This document shows, piece after piece, positions 8,595 through 18,026 of a stretch of 64,000 nucleotides of DNA. The position numbers and the translations under genes are program-made. The stretch lies in NCBI RefSeq assembly GCF_002280675.1, contig NZ_NCEN01000005.1, positions 1 through 64,000 on the forward strand. The letters run 5' to 3'. This stretch comes from Novosphingobium sp. 32-60-15 (GTDB lineage Bacteria > Pseudomonadota > Alphaproteobacteria > Sphingomonadales > Sphingomonadaceae). Position 1 is the first letter of the stretch; each line of letters begins with the position of its first letter. The notes under the pieces are model-generated. The model was not told where the DNA came from. It ran no database searches and was given only the letters and a program-made list of their open reading frames with translations.

Positions 8595-11057
8595 ATGCGC
8601 TACTATCTCCACATTGTGTTGATTGCCCTTTTGCATGTTTGTTCGCAGCCCACGTCCGCGTGGGCTGCGTCGTCAGATACGGGCGTATTTGACAGGGCGA
8701 TTGCGGCTGCCAAAGCCGACATGATGGCGGACCCTGCCGCAGCGCTGCGGCAATCAGAAAAAGCGCTGACCCAAACGGACAAGTTTACCGGTAAAGGGCA
8801 ACAAGTCGCGCGGGCTACTGCATTGTGGCTGAAGATCGAGGCGAACATCGGCCTGAACCGGCTGGATGCTGCGCAGCAAAGCCTTGGTGAAGCGCTTGCC
8901 CTTGTGAAATCCGCTGCGCCAGAAACAAAGCTGCATGGCGACCTGATGCGGTCACAAGGCGCGGTGGCTGGTATTGTTGGCAAAGCTTCCGAAGCGTTGA
9001 CCAGTTACCTTGAAGCGCATCGCATTTTTCGCAAAGCTGGCGAGAAGCGTTCCGAAGCAATGGCGCTGCAGGACATCGGGCAAATCTATTGGGAAGCGGG
9101 CGATTATGAGCGCATGCTGTCCTATGTCGACCAAGCGCAGGAAATTTATAACGACGACCCCGGCATTGCACTGAGCGCGAATAACAATCGTGGCGAGGCA
9201 TATCGAGCGTTGCGCCGATGGGCAGATGCGGAAAAAGCGTATGCTGCAGCATTGGCCAATACACGGGCGCTGGAAAGCCCGATGCTGGAAATGCGGGTTC
9301 TGAGCAACCTGGCGCAAGTCCAGATTGAAATGGGCCAATTGAACAAAGCCACGCAAAACGCGGCCTTGGCTGAGCGGTTGGGCAGGAACCCCGAAGCGCG
9401 CGATTGGTTGCCATTTGTTTACGGTGTGCAGGCGATGATTGCCATCAAACAGGGGCGTGATCAGCAAGGCGCAGCATTGTTGGACAGGCTGTTTGCAGGG
9501 ACGGATTTGGAAAAGACCGACCTTTCCTATCGCGAACTGCACAAGGTTGCGGCGGACTTCTATGCGCGGCTTGGCCAGCCAGAGCGGGCTTTGCGGCATC
9601 TCCAGGCTTTTCAGCGGTTGGACGGTGAAGTTCGCAATTTGATCACATCAACCAGTTCGCAACTGCTTGAGGCGCGATTTACTTCGGCCAATCAAAAGAC
9701 CCGCATCGCCGAACTGAAGCAAGGCCAGTTGCAGCGCGATTTTGAAATCGCGCGGCAAAAGGGCACAATTGCAACCGGGCTGTTGATTGCGGCTTTGGCC
9801 CTGATCGTGGTGACAGGCTTGGCGTTTCTTTCCATCCGGAAAAGTCGCAATGAAGTGCGCGATGCCAATATTGTTCTAACCGATGTGAATGGGCGGCTGG
9901 AAAGCGCACTGCGCGCCAAGACCGATTTTCTGGCCATGACGAGCCATGAAATCCGCACACCGTTGAACGGTATCATGGGGATGACGCAGATCATCCTTGC
10001 TGACGACACCATCGACAAGAGCACGCGTGAGCGGGTCAGTCTGGTGCTGGGCGCAGGGCAGACGATGCAGGCACTGGTCGATGACTTGCTGGATACTGCC
10101 AAGATGGAGGGCGGTGAAATTACCGTGAACCGGCAGGCCTGTGACGTTGGCAAAATTCTGACCGAAAGCTTCCACTTGTGGCAGGGTGAAGCCCAACTGA
10201 AGGGCATCGAACTGACGCTCGACGCCTCTGCGGTGCCGCCGGTCAGTTATACGGACGGCGGGCGTTTGCGACAGGTGATCTTTAACCTGCTGGCCAACGC
10301 AATTAAGTTCACGCTCGAAGGCAAAATCGCGCTTACTGCCAAGCCGACCGACGATCAGAACCTTGAGATCCTGGTCAGCGATAGTGGCATTGGCATTCCT
10401 GAAGACCAGCTACAGTTGATTTTTGAACCATTCCATCAAGTGAACAATGGCATGTCGCGCGATTTTGGCGGGACCGGCCTTGGCCTTTCAATTTGCCGTA
10501 ACATCATAACGGCATTGGGCGGCGAAATCAGCGCGGCCAGCCAGCAAGGTGCGGGATCAACTTTCCGCATCGTTCTGCCGGTTGCAGGCGTTGCAGAAGC
10601 AGCGTCATCTGTCGCCAAGGGTGGTGATGGTGCGACGACCAACCTTGGGGCCACAGAGACCGGGCGGCTTACCCTGATGGTGGATGCCAACGAACTGCGT
10701 CAGGCCAAAGTGAAGGCCGTGATCGAGCCACACGTCGACGGCGTAGTTGGCGCACGCACGCTCGCACAAGCCGAAGGATTGCTCAAGCTCGGCAATGTGG
10801 GTTTGATGATTATTGATACTTCGGCACTTCCGGAAGACGAGGATTGCGCTGCGGAACTGGCGAACGTGCTAGCTAGTGCAAAGGCACATCAGGCCATAAC
10901 TTTTCTCTTGCTAGCGCCTGACAATGAGGTGCAAACGGTTGCAGCCCAGTTCGTAAACGCCGACGTTATCTTGCAGAAGCCTTTGAAGCCCGCGATATTG
11001 ATCGCCGAGTTGAAGAAGGCTTTCAATAATAACAACCTGCATCAACACGTTGCTTAG
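8595..11057 (+). CDS. TPR-containing hybrid-type sensor histidine kinase
   Basis: The 820-residue protein has a signal peptide (about 1-25), a periplasmic region of TPR-like helices (about 30-345), a coiled stretch, one transmembrane helix (about 390-415) and a cytoplasmic kinase. The HisKA motif SHEIRTPLNG places the phosphorylated His at residue 451. The HATPase part shows NLLANAIKFT, SDSGIGIP and GTGLGLSI. The last 125 residues look like a receiver domain (LMVDANELRQAKVK, LMIIDTSALP, ILQKPLKP), but the acidic pocket is degraded, so it may not accept phosphate. A free-standing receiver gene 39 bases downstream is the likely partner. The stimulus is unknown. Confidence 0.9.
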   Translation: MRYYLHIVLIALLHVCSQPTSAWAASSDTGVFDRAIAAAKADMMADPAAALRQSEKALTQTDKFTGKGQQVARATALWLKIEANIGLNRLDAAQQSLGEALALVKSAAPETKLHGDLMRSQGAVAGIVGKASEALTSYLEAHRIFRKAGEKRSEAMALQDIGQIYWEAGDYERMLSYVDQAQEIYNDDPGIALSANNNRGEAYRALRRWADAEKAYAAALANTRALESPMLEMRVLSNLAQVQIEMGQLNKATQNAALAERLGRNPEARDWLPFVYGVQAMIAIKQGRDQQGAALLDRLFAGTDLEKTDLSYRELHKVAADFYARLGQPERALRHLQAFQRLDGEVRNLITSTSSQLLEARFTSANQKTRIAELKQGQLQRDFEIARQKGTIATGLLIAALALIVVTGLAFLSIRKSRNEVRDANIVLTDVNGRLESALRAKTDFLAMTSHEIRTPLNGIMGMTQIILADDTIDKSTRERVSLVLGAGQTMQALVDDLLDTAKMEGGEITVNRQACDVGKILTESFHLWQGEAQLKGIELTLDASAVPPVSYTDGGRLRQVIFNLLANAIKFTLEGKIALTAKPTDDQNLEILVSDSGIGIPEDQLQLIFEPFHQVNNGMSRDFGGTGLGLSICRNIITALGGEISAASQQGAGSTFRIVLPVAGVAEAASSVAKGGDGATTNLGATETGRLTLMVDANELRQAKVKAVIEPHVDGVVGARTLAQAEGLLKLGNVGLMIIDTSALPEDEDCAAELANVLASAKAHQAITFLLLAPDNEVQTVAAQFVNADVILQKPLKPAILIAELKKAFNNNNLHQHVA

Positions 11058-11096
11058 TATGGCTGTAACCAACAGTGCATTTAGGGATGCAATTGA

Positions 11097-11486
11097 ATGC
11101 GCGTGATCTTCGTTGAAGACGATGCCCTGAACCGGCGAGTCGTGCAGGATATGCTCAGCGTGATTGGCGTCGAAATGGCAGAGGCCGAAGACGCACCAAC
11201 TGGCTTGCAGATGTTGGCCAGAGAAACCTATGATCTTGTGCTGATGGATTTGCGGATGCCGGGCATGGATGGCCTGACTGCCATTGCCCATCAGCGCTGT
11301 GCCGAAACGCAAAGCCAAATTCCGATCATCGTGGTGACGGCCGACACTGCACCTGATCTCAAAGATCGCTGCTATGCGGCCGGCGCCAACGATGTGATCA
11401 TGAAGCCTGTGGCGTTGAACGCGCTCATCGATGCCATTGGCCGCGCTGTGGTGGGCGCCGCAGACGATGACATGATGCTGGATTGA
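11097..11486 (+). CDS. Single-domain CheY-like response regulator
   Basis: The 129-residue product is a receiver domain with no output domain. It has the acidic pair E7-D8-D9, the phosphorylation site D51 in LMDLRMPGMDG, the conserved Thr in VVTAD and the Lys in IMKPV. It follows the TPR sensor kinase gene by 39 bases on the same strand and is probably its phosphoacceptor, perhaps passing phosphate on to another protein. Short acidic residues (ADDDMM) end the protein. It converges with the minus-strand Stealth gene across about 60 bases. Confidence 0.92.
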   Translation: MRVIFVEDDALNRRVVQDMLSVIGVEMAEAEDAPTGLQMLARETYDLVLMDLRMPGMDGLTAIAHQRCAETQSQIPIIVVTADTAPDLKDRCYAAGANDVIMKPVALNALIDAIGRAVVGAADDDMMLD

Positions 11487-11546
11487 TCCCGGTTCAGGGT
11501 CGGCACAAGGCGCGCTATTCCACCGCCAAAGACAGTTGCACCATGG

Positions 11547-12503
11547 TCACGCTGCGATAGCGCGTTCGATCCAATCCCGGGTGTCCGGGATTGCGGCTTC
11601 GACTTGGGGCAGATCGTTGATACACAGGAATTTGAACTGGGGCTGGAGAGCGCGGGCAAGATAGGCCCGTACATGCGGCAGCGGGTAATCAAGCACAGCT
11701 CCGGTGCGTAGGTGGAGATGATCTTCGTTTGCATGAAGAACCGCATTGCCCGAGGCAATGCAGGCATGATTGTGCAAACCTTGTGGCAGGAACTGCGAAA
11801 CGCAGCGGAAACGATGGCCTATGTTGGTCACGAACGCGGCACGGTGCCGATCAAAAAGCTGGGCCATCACTGATCGGCGCAAGGGGTGGACGACGTGCGC
11901 TGCCCGGAACAGCCGGTCCGGTCGAAATCCGGCAAGCGAGGCTGCGTTAATCTGGGTGAGGGCGTTAAGCAGCGTAGGGTCGTCACGGCTGGCAGGATCG
12001 GCAGCAATGGCGCGCTGATCCACCCAACCGCCGCGCAACACGGGCGCATCTCCCTGAAAGACATCGCCGGGGGCCAGCGGCCCTGTCAAAAACACATCAT
12101 CGTTGAAATAGACGAAATGTTCGGCCAATCCCGGGATGCGCCATAGCAGCGTCTCTATGGCCAGCGAGTTGAACGTTGGCAGTGCGCTTTCATGGCCGGC
12201 GAACAGGGTGAGATGATCGACGATTGTGATGCGCGCGACCAGTTCGTCCGGAAGTTGCGAGAGGTCGGGCGTTTGCGCATCGGTGATTATCCAAATCCGC
12301 CCGATCCAAGGCGCATGATTGGCAATCGAGCGCAGGCAGTAACTTAGCTCGTTATTGCAGGCCCAACGGTGCGGATTGATGGCGTTGGCGTTGCGCTTTG
12401 CTTGTGGCTGATAATGGCCGCGTTTGGCCAAATGTAGCGGATCAAGGCCGTCAACCCATGTGATGACGGCGTCGATACGCAGATCGTCGCTATAATTCTG
12501 CAT
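11547..12503 (-). CDS. Stealth-family sugar-phosphate (capsule) transferase
   Basis: The 318-residue product carries the Stealth conserved region 1 motif IDAVITWVDGLDP at the N-terminus and the second conserved region around LRSIANHAPWIGRIWIITD and VYFNDDVFLTGPL. Stealth proteins transfer hexose-1-phosphate from nucleotide sugars during synthesis of phosphodiester-linked surface polysaccharides. I chose the ATG at 12503 because the family motif begins a few residues later; an in-frame start at 12578 would add 25 residues without similarity to the family. It lies downstream of the phoD terminator-like hairpin, so it may be its own unit. No other capsule genes are seen in the window. Confidence 0.85.
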   Translation of the reverse strand: MQNYSDDLRIDAVITWVDGLDPLHLAKRGHYQPQAKRNANAINPHRWACNNELSYCLRSIANHAPWIGRIWIITDAQTPDLSQLPDELVARITIVDHLTLFAGHESALPTFNSLAIETLLWRIPGLAEHFVYFNDDVFLTGPLAPGDVFQGDAPVLRGGWVDQRAIAADPASRDDPTLLNALTQINAASLAGFRPDRLFRAAHVVHPLRRSVMAQLFDRHRAAFVTNIGHRFRCVSQFLPQGLHNHACIASGNAVLHANEDHLHLRTGAVLDYPLPHVRAYLARALQPQFKFLCINDLPQVEAAIPDTRDWIERAIAA

Positions 12504-12622
12504 TTGTCCCGTCCGGGCGATTGTTTGGTCTGCCACGATAGAACAGGACGAAGCGGCCATTGGCGCGCAGCGGCGCACAAGTCAATATTCCCCAAGGCTT
12601 CTGGAAGCAAAGCTATCCGAGG

Positions 12623-12669
12623 GCCGGCACCCCTGCGCAAGTGATCCCTGTTGCGCAAAGGGTGCCGGC
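12623..12669 (-). terminator. Large hairpin terminator after phoD
   Basis: Two arms of 18 and 19 bases (GCCGGCACCC... and ...GGGTGCCGGC) pair almost perfectly around a 10-base loop, starting 6 bases after the phoD stop codon. There is no long T run, so it may stop transcription or protect the 3' end of the phosphate-scavenging transcript. Confidence 0.7.
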
Positions 12670-12675
12670 AAGGAC

Positions 12676-14214
12676 CTACAAATCGTGCAACTTCATTTCG
12701 GCGTCGGTCTTTACCAGTGAACCGGCATCGTATGCGTTCTCAACGACCCTGTAGGTCGTCAGCCAGCTTTTATCCGAGACTTCAAACCGGCAGTAGCCGC
12801 GCTGGCGGGTATTAAGGTGTTGAACATGCGGGTTGGCAGGCCGCATTGTGTCCATCTCGTGCATCCATCCGCAATCCGAACTGATCGAAGTGCCTGCAAA
12901 TTCGTGCGCGACCGGTTTCGATTTGGCATCGAATGGCGAGGCGTGGAGTGTCATAGCTGCCGCGCAATGCCAGTCACCACTTAGCGCGACGGGATTGCTG
13001 ATTCCGTCGCCAAGCAAATCGATCATGCGTTGCCGAGCGGCGGGGTAACCATCCCACGCATCCATGTTTACGGCTGGTTCTGCCGGAGCATCGTTAAAGC
13101 GATAAGGCGACAGCCACATTTGCGAGGCGAGCACGTTATAGCGGGCTTGTGATGACCGCAGAGACTGGGCCAGCCATTGCTCTTGCGCGGCACCAAGGAC
13201 GCTGCGTTTCGGGTCGGCGTGGCTGTCGCATGGCAGTTGGCCGGGGAACTCATTGCCACAGACCTGATCGTCGCGGAACTGGCGCGTGTCGAGCAGATGG
13301 ACTTGTGCAGCGCCGAAACGGTAAATGCCGGTCATGTCCAGCGATGCCTCTATGCCATCAATTTGTGGCGGCCTCTCAACCGGCATGTGTTCATACCACG
13401 CTTTGAATGCGGCCAGCTTGCGGACCTTGAATTCTAGCGGGGTTTGCGCCCACGGGTCTTGCGGCACGTTTGCGGCCCAGTTGTTGTCGACTTCGTGATC
13501 GTCCATCGTCACCAGCCATGGCGCGGCGGCGTGGGCCGCCTGCAATGCAGGGTCCGTTTTGTATAAGGCATAGCGGTTGCGATAGTCCCACAGCGTTGTG
13601 ATTTCCGCACTGTTATGCTGGCGCACCGTGCGGAAATTCAGCGTCTCGCCGGGCTTTTCAACCGCGCGGTTGCCCAGCGTGCTTATGCCGCCTTCGTAAA
13701 TGTAATCGCCAACATGGATGACGCAATCGGGCGTCCACGATGCCATGTCGTTATAGGCGGCATAAAATCCGCTCTGCCAGGATTGGCAACTGGCCAGCGC
13801 GAGCCGGACCTGGTTGCTGGAAGGGCTGGATGTGCGCGTCCGGCCCAGCGGGCTTTCAAAATCACCGAGGGTGAAGGCGTACCAATATTCGCGGCCCGGA
13901 CGCAGGCCTTCAAGCTTCAGATGCACGGAATGGGCATCTGCCTGCGGCGCAGTTATAGTGCCCTCGCGCAGGACTTTGCGCCGTTCGGCATCCTCCCAAA
14001 CGCGATAGCCAACTGTCACGTCCCCAAACGGCATTCCGCCGCCTTGCAAGGGATCAGGCGCGAGGCGGGTCCACAGAATGACGCTATCGGGCCTTGGCGT
14101 ACCCGATGCCACGCCAAGCGTGAAGGGATTGGTCTTTACAGCCGCGCGCGCGAGCGATCCTGATAGCAGCAGGCCGGCACCGGCGGTTCCCATAAACAGA
14201 CGACGTGTAAGCAT
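12676..14214 (-). CDS. phoD: PhoD-type alkaline phosphatase, Tat-exported
   Basis: The 512-residue protein begins with a twin-arginine signal (LTRRLFMGTAGAGLLL) and is therefore exported folded. The metallophosphoesterase core shows HVGDYIYEGG, MDDHEVDNNW and SGDWHCAAAM, which hold the metal-binding Asp, Asn and His residues of PhoD enzymes. PhoD releases phosphate from mono- and diesters at the cell surface and is usually made under phosphate starvation. It lies 11 bases after the phospholipase C gene and is the last gene of the run that starts at the TonB receptor. A long hairpin follows it immediately. Confidence 0.92.
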   Translation of the reverse strand: MLTRRLFMGTAGAGLLLSGSLARAAVKTNPFTLGVASGTPRPDSVILWTRLAPDPLQGGGMPFGDVTVGYRVWEDAERRKVLREGTITAPQADAHSVHLKLEGLRPGREYWYAFTLGDFESPLGRTRTSSPSSNQVRLALASCQSWQSGFYAAYNDMASWTPDCVIHVGDYIYEGGISTLGNRAVEKPGETLNFRTVRQHNSAEITTLWDYRNRYALYKTDPALQAAHAAAPWLVTMDDHEVDNNWAANVPQDPWAQTPLEFKVRKLAAFKAWYEHMPVERPPQIDGIEASLDMTGIYRFGAAQVHLLDTRQFRDDQVCGNEFPGQLPCDSHADPKRSVLGAAQEQWLAQSLRSSQARYNVLASQMWLSPYRFNDAPAEPAVNMDAWDGYPAARQRMIDLLGDGISNPVALSGDWHCAAAMTLHASPFDAKSKPVAHEFAGTSISSDCGWMHEMDTMRPANPHVQHLNTRQRGYCRFEVSDKSWLTTYRVVENAYDAGSLVKTDAEMKLHDL

Positions 14215-14225
14215 GGTTAGTCCTT

Positions 14226-16340
14226 TCAGGCGATGGTTGGCATCAGCGGATCGCTGATCCCGTGCAGGCCGCGCTCGATGCGTCCGGCTGCGCGCACGGA
14301 AATGCCGCTGGCAGTCAAGGTGAAGTCATACCAATCCTGGCTGCGTTCGGCGCTCCACAGCGTCCGTGCCGAGCCACCTGCCGGAACTGCGATTTGTCGT
14401 GCCGGGACCATGCTGTAAGCGTCTGATCCCAGCGTCATCTGACAGCTTTCCAGCCCTGTGTTGCCAATCGTGATTTCCAGTTGCGAGCGCCGTGCGGCTT
14501 GGCGTATTTGCAAAACCGGTGCGAGATTGGCTGTTGCTGGTTTCCCGGTAAAGTGGCGCAAGAAGCCATTGGGTCCAAGCACCCACAGGTCAAAGCCTGC
14601 GCTTGCCTCGATTACCCATGCATCGGAAATCCGTTTACCGTGTTCCACTGTATAACGGCGCGGAATGCGGTTCAAATTCAGCCGGTCATAGACATGGAAG
14701 ACAGCGCCTGCCGAACCATCGTTGACGAAGGTGAGTTCAATGTTTCCGCCATTGGCCGAAACTGCTGCATCGACTGCCAGAACATAGGGCAGAGCGCGTG
14801 AGCGACGCAGGCCCGGTTCCTGAAACAGGCCTTGCGGGGTGCGTGGTGGCAGCAGACGTGGCTGCTTTTGATGGCGGGCAATCGTTGCGACCGAATTGGC
14901 AACATCAGGCAGGTCAGGGAAGGCAGCATCGCCATTCTTCGAGAAATCGAAGCACGAGGTCATGTCGCCACAGACCGCGCGGTGCCACGGGCTGATTCCG
15001 GGGATAGTAACGCCAAAGCGTTTTTCGATGAACTGACCGACCGAGGTGTGATCGAGCACCTCGCTGTTCACCCAGCCACCTTTGCTCCACGGCGACACGA
15101 CATACATCGGTACGCGCGGACCGAGGCCAAACGGGCGCAATTTGCCCGAGATCGCATCATCACGTGATGTGTGGCGATCTTCGTGATCGTCAAAATAATG
15201 GCCGTCCAGCGGCAAAGTGGCCTTGCCCGCAAGCGATCCATCGGCATTGTATGAAGGCGGCGCGGCAGGCGGAACGTGATCGAACAGTCCATCGTTCTCA
15301 TCGAACGTCTGGAAGAAGACCGTGCTGCTCCAGACATCGGGATTGGCCGTCAGTGCATCCAGAACGCGGGCCGTAAATTCTGCGCCTTCGATGGGTGATG
15401 AGGCTGAAGGGTGTTCAGACCATGGGCGCGGTGGCAGCACCCATGACACTGCGGGAAGCGTGCCTTCACGCACATCGCGCGCCAATTGTTCCAATGAATG
15501 GTGGCTCATGCCCTTTTCATAAAGCGGCTCACCCGGCTTGGTGTTGCGAAAGCCTTCAAAGGCAAGGCCGCCGTGCATTGCGCCGGTCCAGTTGTCGTTC
15601 GGGTCCTGATAAATGCGCCAATCAACACCAGCATCTTCGAGCACTTCGGGGATAGTCTTCCACGTCAGCGCATTGCCTGCGTAAGTATAGCCGGGTTGGG
15701 GTAGGGCGCCCTTGATCCAGCAGCGCAGATTATCGGGCTCTGACCGGTCAGCCTGCGAATTGATGCCTTTGGCGCACAGTTCGGGATCAAACCCCGCGCC
15801 TGACCAGAACACGACGCGGTTGGGATCAGTACCGCTGGTGACAGAGCAGTGATAGGCATCGCAAATCGTAAATGCTTCGGCCAGCGCGAACTGGAACGGA
15901 ATGTCCTCTCGGCGGTAATAGCCCATCGAATAGTCGGTCTTGAACTTGGGCCAAAGGCCGAATTTGCCCTGATTCCAGGCGGCTTGGGCATCTGCAAAGC
16001 TGTGCGGCGTGCCCGGCACTTTCAGTGCGTTTGTGCTCTGCGTATCAAGATGGAATGGCGGCAGAACGCGCGCGCCGTTGTGTTGGAACCAGACCGGCTT
16101 GTCGCCCTCCATCGGCACAGGATGTCGGTCCCCAAACCCGCGAACGCCTTTAAGCGAGCCGAAGTAATGATCGAACGAGCGGTTTTCCTGCATCAGGATG
16201 ACAATGTGGCGCACATCCTTGATTGTGCCGCTGCGGCGGTTGGCAGGAACCGCTAGCGCCCGGCCAATGCTTGCAGGCAGGCTGCCTGCAGCGCCGGCTA
16301 CAGCAGCAGTCTTGAGGAAGTCACGACGGGTGTTGGACAT
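14226..16340 (-). CDS. Tat-exported phosphocholine-type phospholipase C
   Basis: The 704-residue protein begins with a twin-arginine signal (TRRDFLKTAAVAG), followed by the phosphoesterase domain characteristic of non-hemolytic and hemolytic bacterial phospholipases C (ENRSFDHYFGSLKGVRGFGD, QTFDENDGLFDHVPP). Two C-terminal beta-sandwich repeats (about residues 500-700) match the usual family layout. It should cleave phospholipid head groups outside the cytoplasm. I chose the ATG at 16340 because GGGAGA lies just upstream and the signal starts there. Its position between phnE and phoD supports a role in phosphorus scavenging or in membrane lipid turnover during phosphate starvation. Confidence 0.92.
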   Translation of the reverse strand: MSNTRRDFLKTAAVAGAAGSLPASIGRALAVPANRRSGTIKDVRHIVILMQENRSFDHYFGSLKGVRGFGDRHPVPMEGDKPVWFQHNGARVLPPFHLDTQSTNALKVPGTPHSFADAQAAWNQGKFGLWPKFKTDYSMGYYRREDIPFQFALAEAFTICDAYHCSVTSGTDPNRVVFWSGAGFDPELCAKGINSQADRSEPDNLRCWIKGALPQPGYTYAGNALTWKTIPEVLEDAGVDWRIYQDPNDNWTGAMHGGLAFEGFRNTKPGEPLYEKGMSHHSLEQLARDVREGTLPAVSWVLPPRPWSEHPSASSPIEGAEFTARVLDALTANPDVWSSTVFFQTFDENDGLFDHVPPAAPPSYNADGSLAGKATLPLDGHYFDDHEDRHTSRDDAISGKLRPFGLGPRVPMYVVSPWSKGGWVNSEVLDHTSVGQFIEKRFGVTIPGISPWHRAVCGDMTSCFDFSKNGDAAFPDLPDVANSVATIARHQKQPRLLPPRTPQGLFQEPGLRRSRALPYVLAVDAAVSANGGNIELTFVNDGSAGAVFHVYDRLNLNRIPRRYTVEHGKRISDAWVIEASAGFDLWVLGPNGFLRHFTGKPATANLAPVLQIRQAARRSQLEITIGNTGLESCQMTLGSDAYSMVPARQIAVPAGGSARTLWSAERSQDWYDFTLTASGISVRAAGRIERGLHGISDPLMPTIA

Positions 16341-16367
16341 GGGCAGTCTCCCGGGTTTTGCTATCAA

Positions 16368-17315
16368 TCAGGTGTGGCGGCGCAGGCGGACGGCGATTTC
16401 GTCCAACGCCAGTACGACGATGAAAATGGCGATGACGATGGTGGTGACGTGGCCGTAATCGTACATGTCGATGCGGCCCTTCAATTCTTGGCCAATGCCG
16501 CCTGCGCCGACGATCCCGATCACCGCTGCCATCCGCACATTGCGATCAAGGATGTAGAGCGTTGATGATGCAAATGGTCCGCGCACTTGCGGTACAATCG
16601 CCATCGCAAACGTCACCAGACGGCCAGCACCGGTTGCCCGCAATGCGCCCACGGGTTTCTGGTCGGCATCTTCCATGGCATCGGCAAAGAACCGGCCGAG
16701 GAACCCTGCTGCGTGAAACCCCAGTGCCAAAATTCCGGCAGGCGGACCGAACCCGATGGCAGCAACCAGAATAAGCGCGACAAGCAGTTCAGGCACAGCA
16801 CGCAGCGCTGCACAGATCATGCGCGAGGCAGAGCGGATTGGGGCAGGCAGTCCAATTGCACTTGCGCGTAGCAATGCCAGCGGCAGACCCAGACAAACCG
16901 CCAAAAGAGTGCCCCAAATGGCGATCTCAATGCTCTCAAGCATCTTCGCCGCAACATCTAGAGCATAGCCGAACGGATGGACGAGCGATGTGCGGTGCAC
17001 ATTGGCAGTGACCGTGCGTAGTGTTTCAGGATCGAGTTGGCGCTCTTGTACGATCTGCGTTTCGATATGCGTGAAGGCGGGCAAATTTGCAGTATCGGCT
17101 GATCGGGCGGTCCACTCTTCGCGGGTTTCCAGTTGCAGGGGCCAAAACTGGTCTGCAATCGCGGGCCGGTTATCGCTCTGCCCCGTAAGGATATTTGCCG
17201 CAGAGGTACTAATCCGGCCAAGGTCCATCCGCTGTGCGCTGAACGCCAGCAATGCGAGCATCAGGACAGTACCCAACGCGAACAGGAATGGGCGGAACGA
17301 TGCCGGAACACTCAT
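16368..17315 (-). CDS. phnE: Phosphonate/phosphite-type ABC transporter permease
   Basis: The 315-residue inner-membrane protein has an N-terminal membrane helix, a periplasmic loop of about 100 residues and a block of about five further helices (about 125-305). The region GVVGAGGIGQELKGRIDMYDYG-like near the C-terminus is the permease signature contacting the ATPase. It overlaps the end of phnC by 4 bases (ATGA), so translation is probably coupled. Together with phnC and phnD it forms a complete importer. The transported compound cannot be read from sequence. Confidence 0.9.
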   Translation of the reverse strand: MSVPASFRPFLFALGTVLMLALLAFSAQRMDLGRISTSAANILTGQSDNRPAIADQFWPLQLETREEWTARSADTANLPAFTHIETQIVQERQLDPETLRTVTANVHRTSLVHPFGYALDVAAKMLESIEIAIWGTLLAVCLGLPLALLRASAIGLPAPIRSASRMICAALRAVPELLVALILVAAIGFGPPAGILALGFHAAGFLGRFFADAMEDADQKPVGALRATGAGRLVTFAMAIVPQVRGPFASSTLYILDRNVRMAAVIGIVGAGGIGQELKGRIDMYDYGHVTTIVIAIFIVVLALDEIAVRLRRHT

Positions 17316-18019
17316 GCTGCCATGATCCCTGCATGTGAAGCAGTACTCACCAAGCGGCCTTGATCGAGGTTCAGAGTGTGCGTGGCAAACGTCGCAACAA
17401 GTTCAGGCTGGTGCAGCGCGCAGATCACCGTGGCATGATGCTCGCGTGCGAAATCGGCCAGCACCGATAACGTCAGCCTCGCCGTTTGTGGATCAAGGCT
17501 GGCAACCGGTTCATCGGCCAGCACCAGTCTTGGCTTTGCCATCAGCGCGCGAGCAATTCCGACCCGCTGTGCCTGCCCGCCGGAGAGTGTTGAAGCGGGG
17601 CGCAGCAGAAGCGTCGGCTCAAGCCCCAAAGCCTCAAGCAATCTGGCCGCGCGCGCTTTTACCGGGGCGGGGAAGGATTGGGTTAGCGCGCGCCACAGGG
17701 GCAAGGTGGGGGCCAATCCTGCCGCGATGTTGGCAAGAACGCTGGCTTGGCGGACAAGCCGATGATCCTGATAGACTTGGCCGATTTGGGGGCGCAATCG
17801 TGCAAGTGTGTTGGGATTTAACAAGTGCCCATCAATAAAAACACGACCCTGAGTTGGGGTGATTTGGCCTCCCAGAAGGCTTAGCAGGGTTGATTTTCCG
17901 GCACCCGACGCACCTTGCAGAGCGCAAAAACTTCCTTCAGCTAGTGAAAAAGACACAGCGTCAAGGGACAGCACTCCGGATGCTTGACACATTGTCAGAC
18001 CAGATGTTTCTACACGCAT
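17312..18019 (-). CDS. phnC: Phosphonate/phosphite-type ABC transporter ATPase
   Basis: The roughly 235-residue protein is an ABC ATPase with Walker A GASGAGKSTLL, signature LSGGQAQRVGIARAL and Walker B LVLADEPVASLD, all intact. It powers import by the PhnE permease. The start is uncertain: an ATG at 18019 lies 8 bases after the phnD stop, while an in-frame GTG at 18037 would overlap phnD. Neither has a strong ribosome binding site, as expected if translation is coupled to phnD. It overlaps phnE by 4 bases. Confidence 0.9.
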   Translation of the reverse strand: MRVETSGLTMCQASGVLSLDAVSFSLAEGSFCALQGASGAGKSTLLSLLGGQITPTQGRVFIDGHLLNPNTLARLRPQIGQVYQDHRLVRQASVLANIAAGLAPTLPLWRALTQSFPAPVKARAARLLEALGLEPTLLLRPASTLSGGQAQRVGIARALMAKPRLVLADEPVASLDPQTARLTLSVLADFAREHHATVICALHQPELVATFATHTLNLDQGRLVSTASHAGIMAA

Positions 18020-18026
18020 CAGAGAT

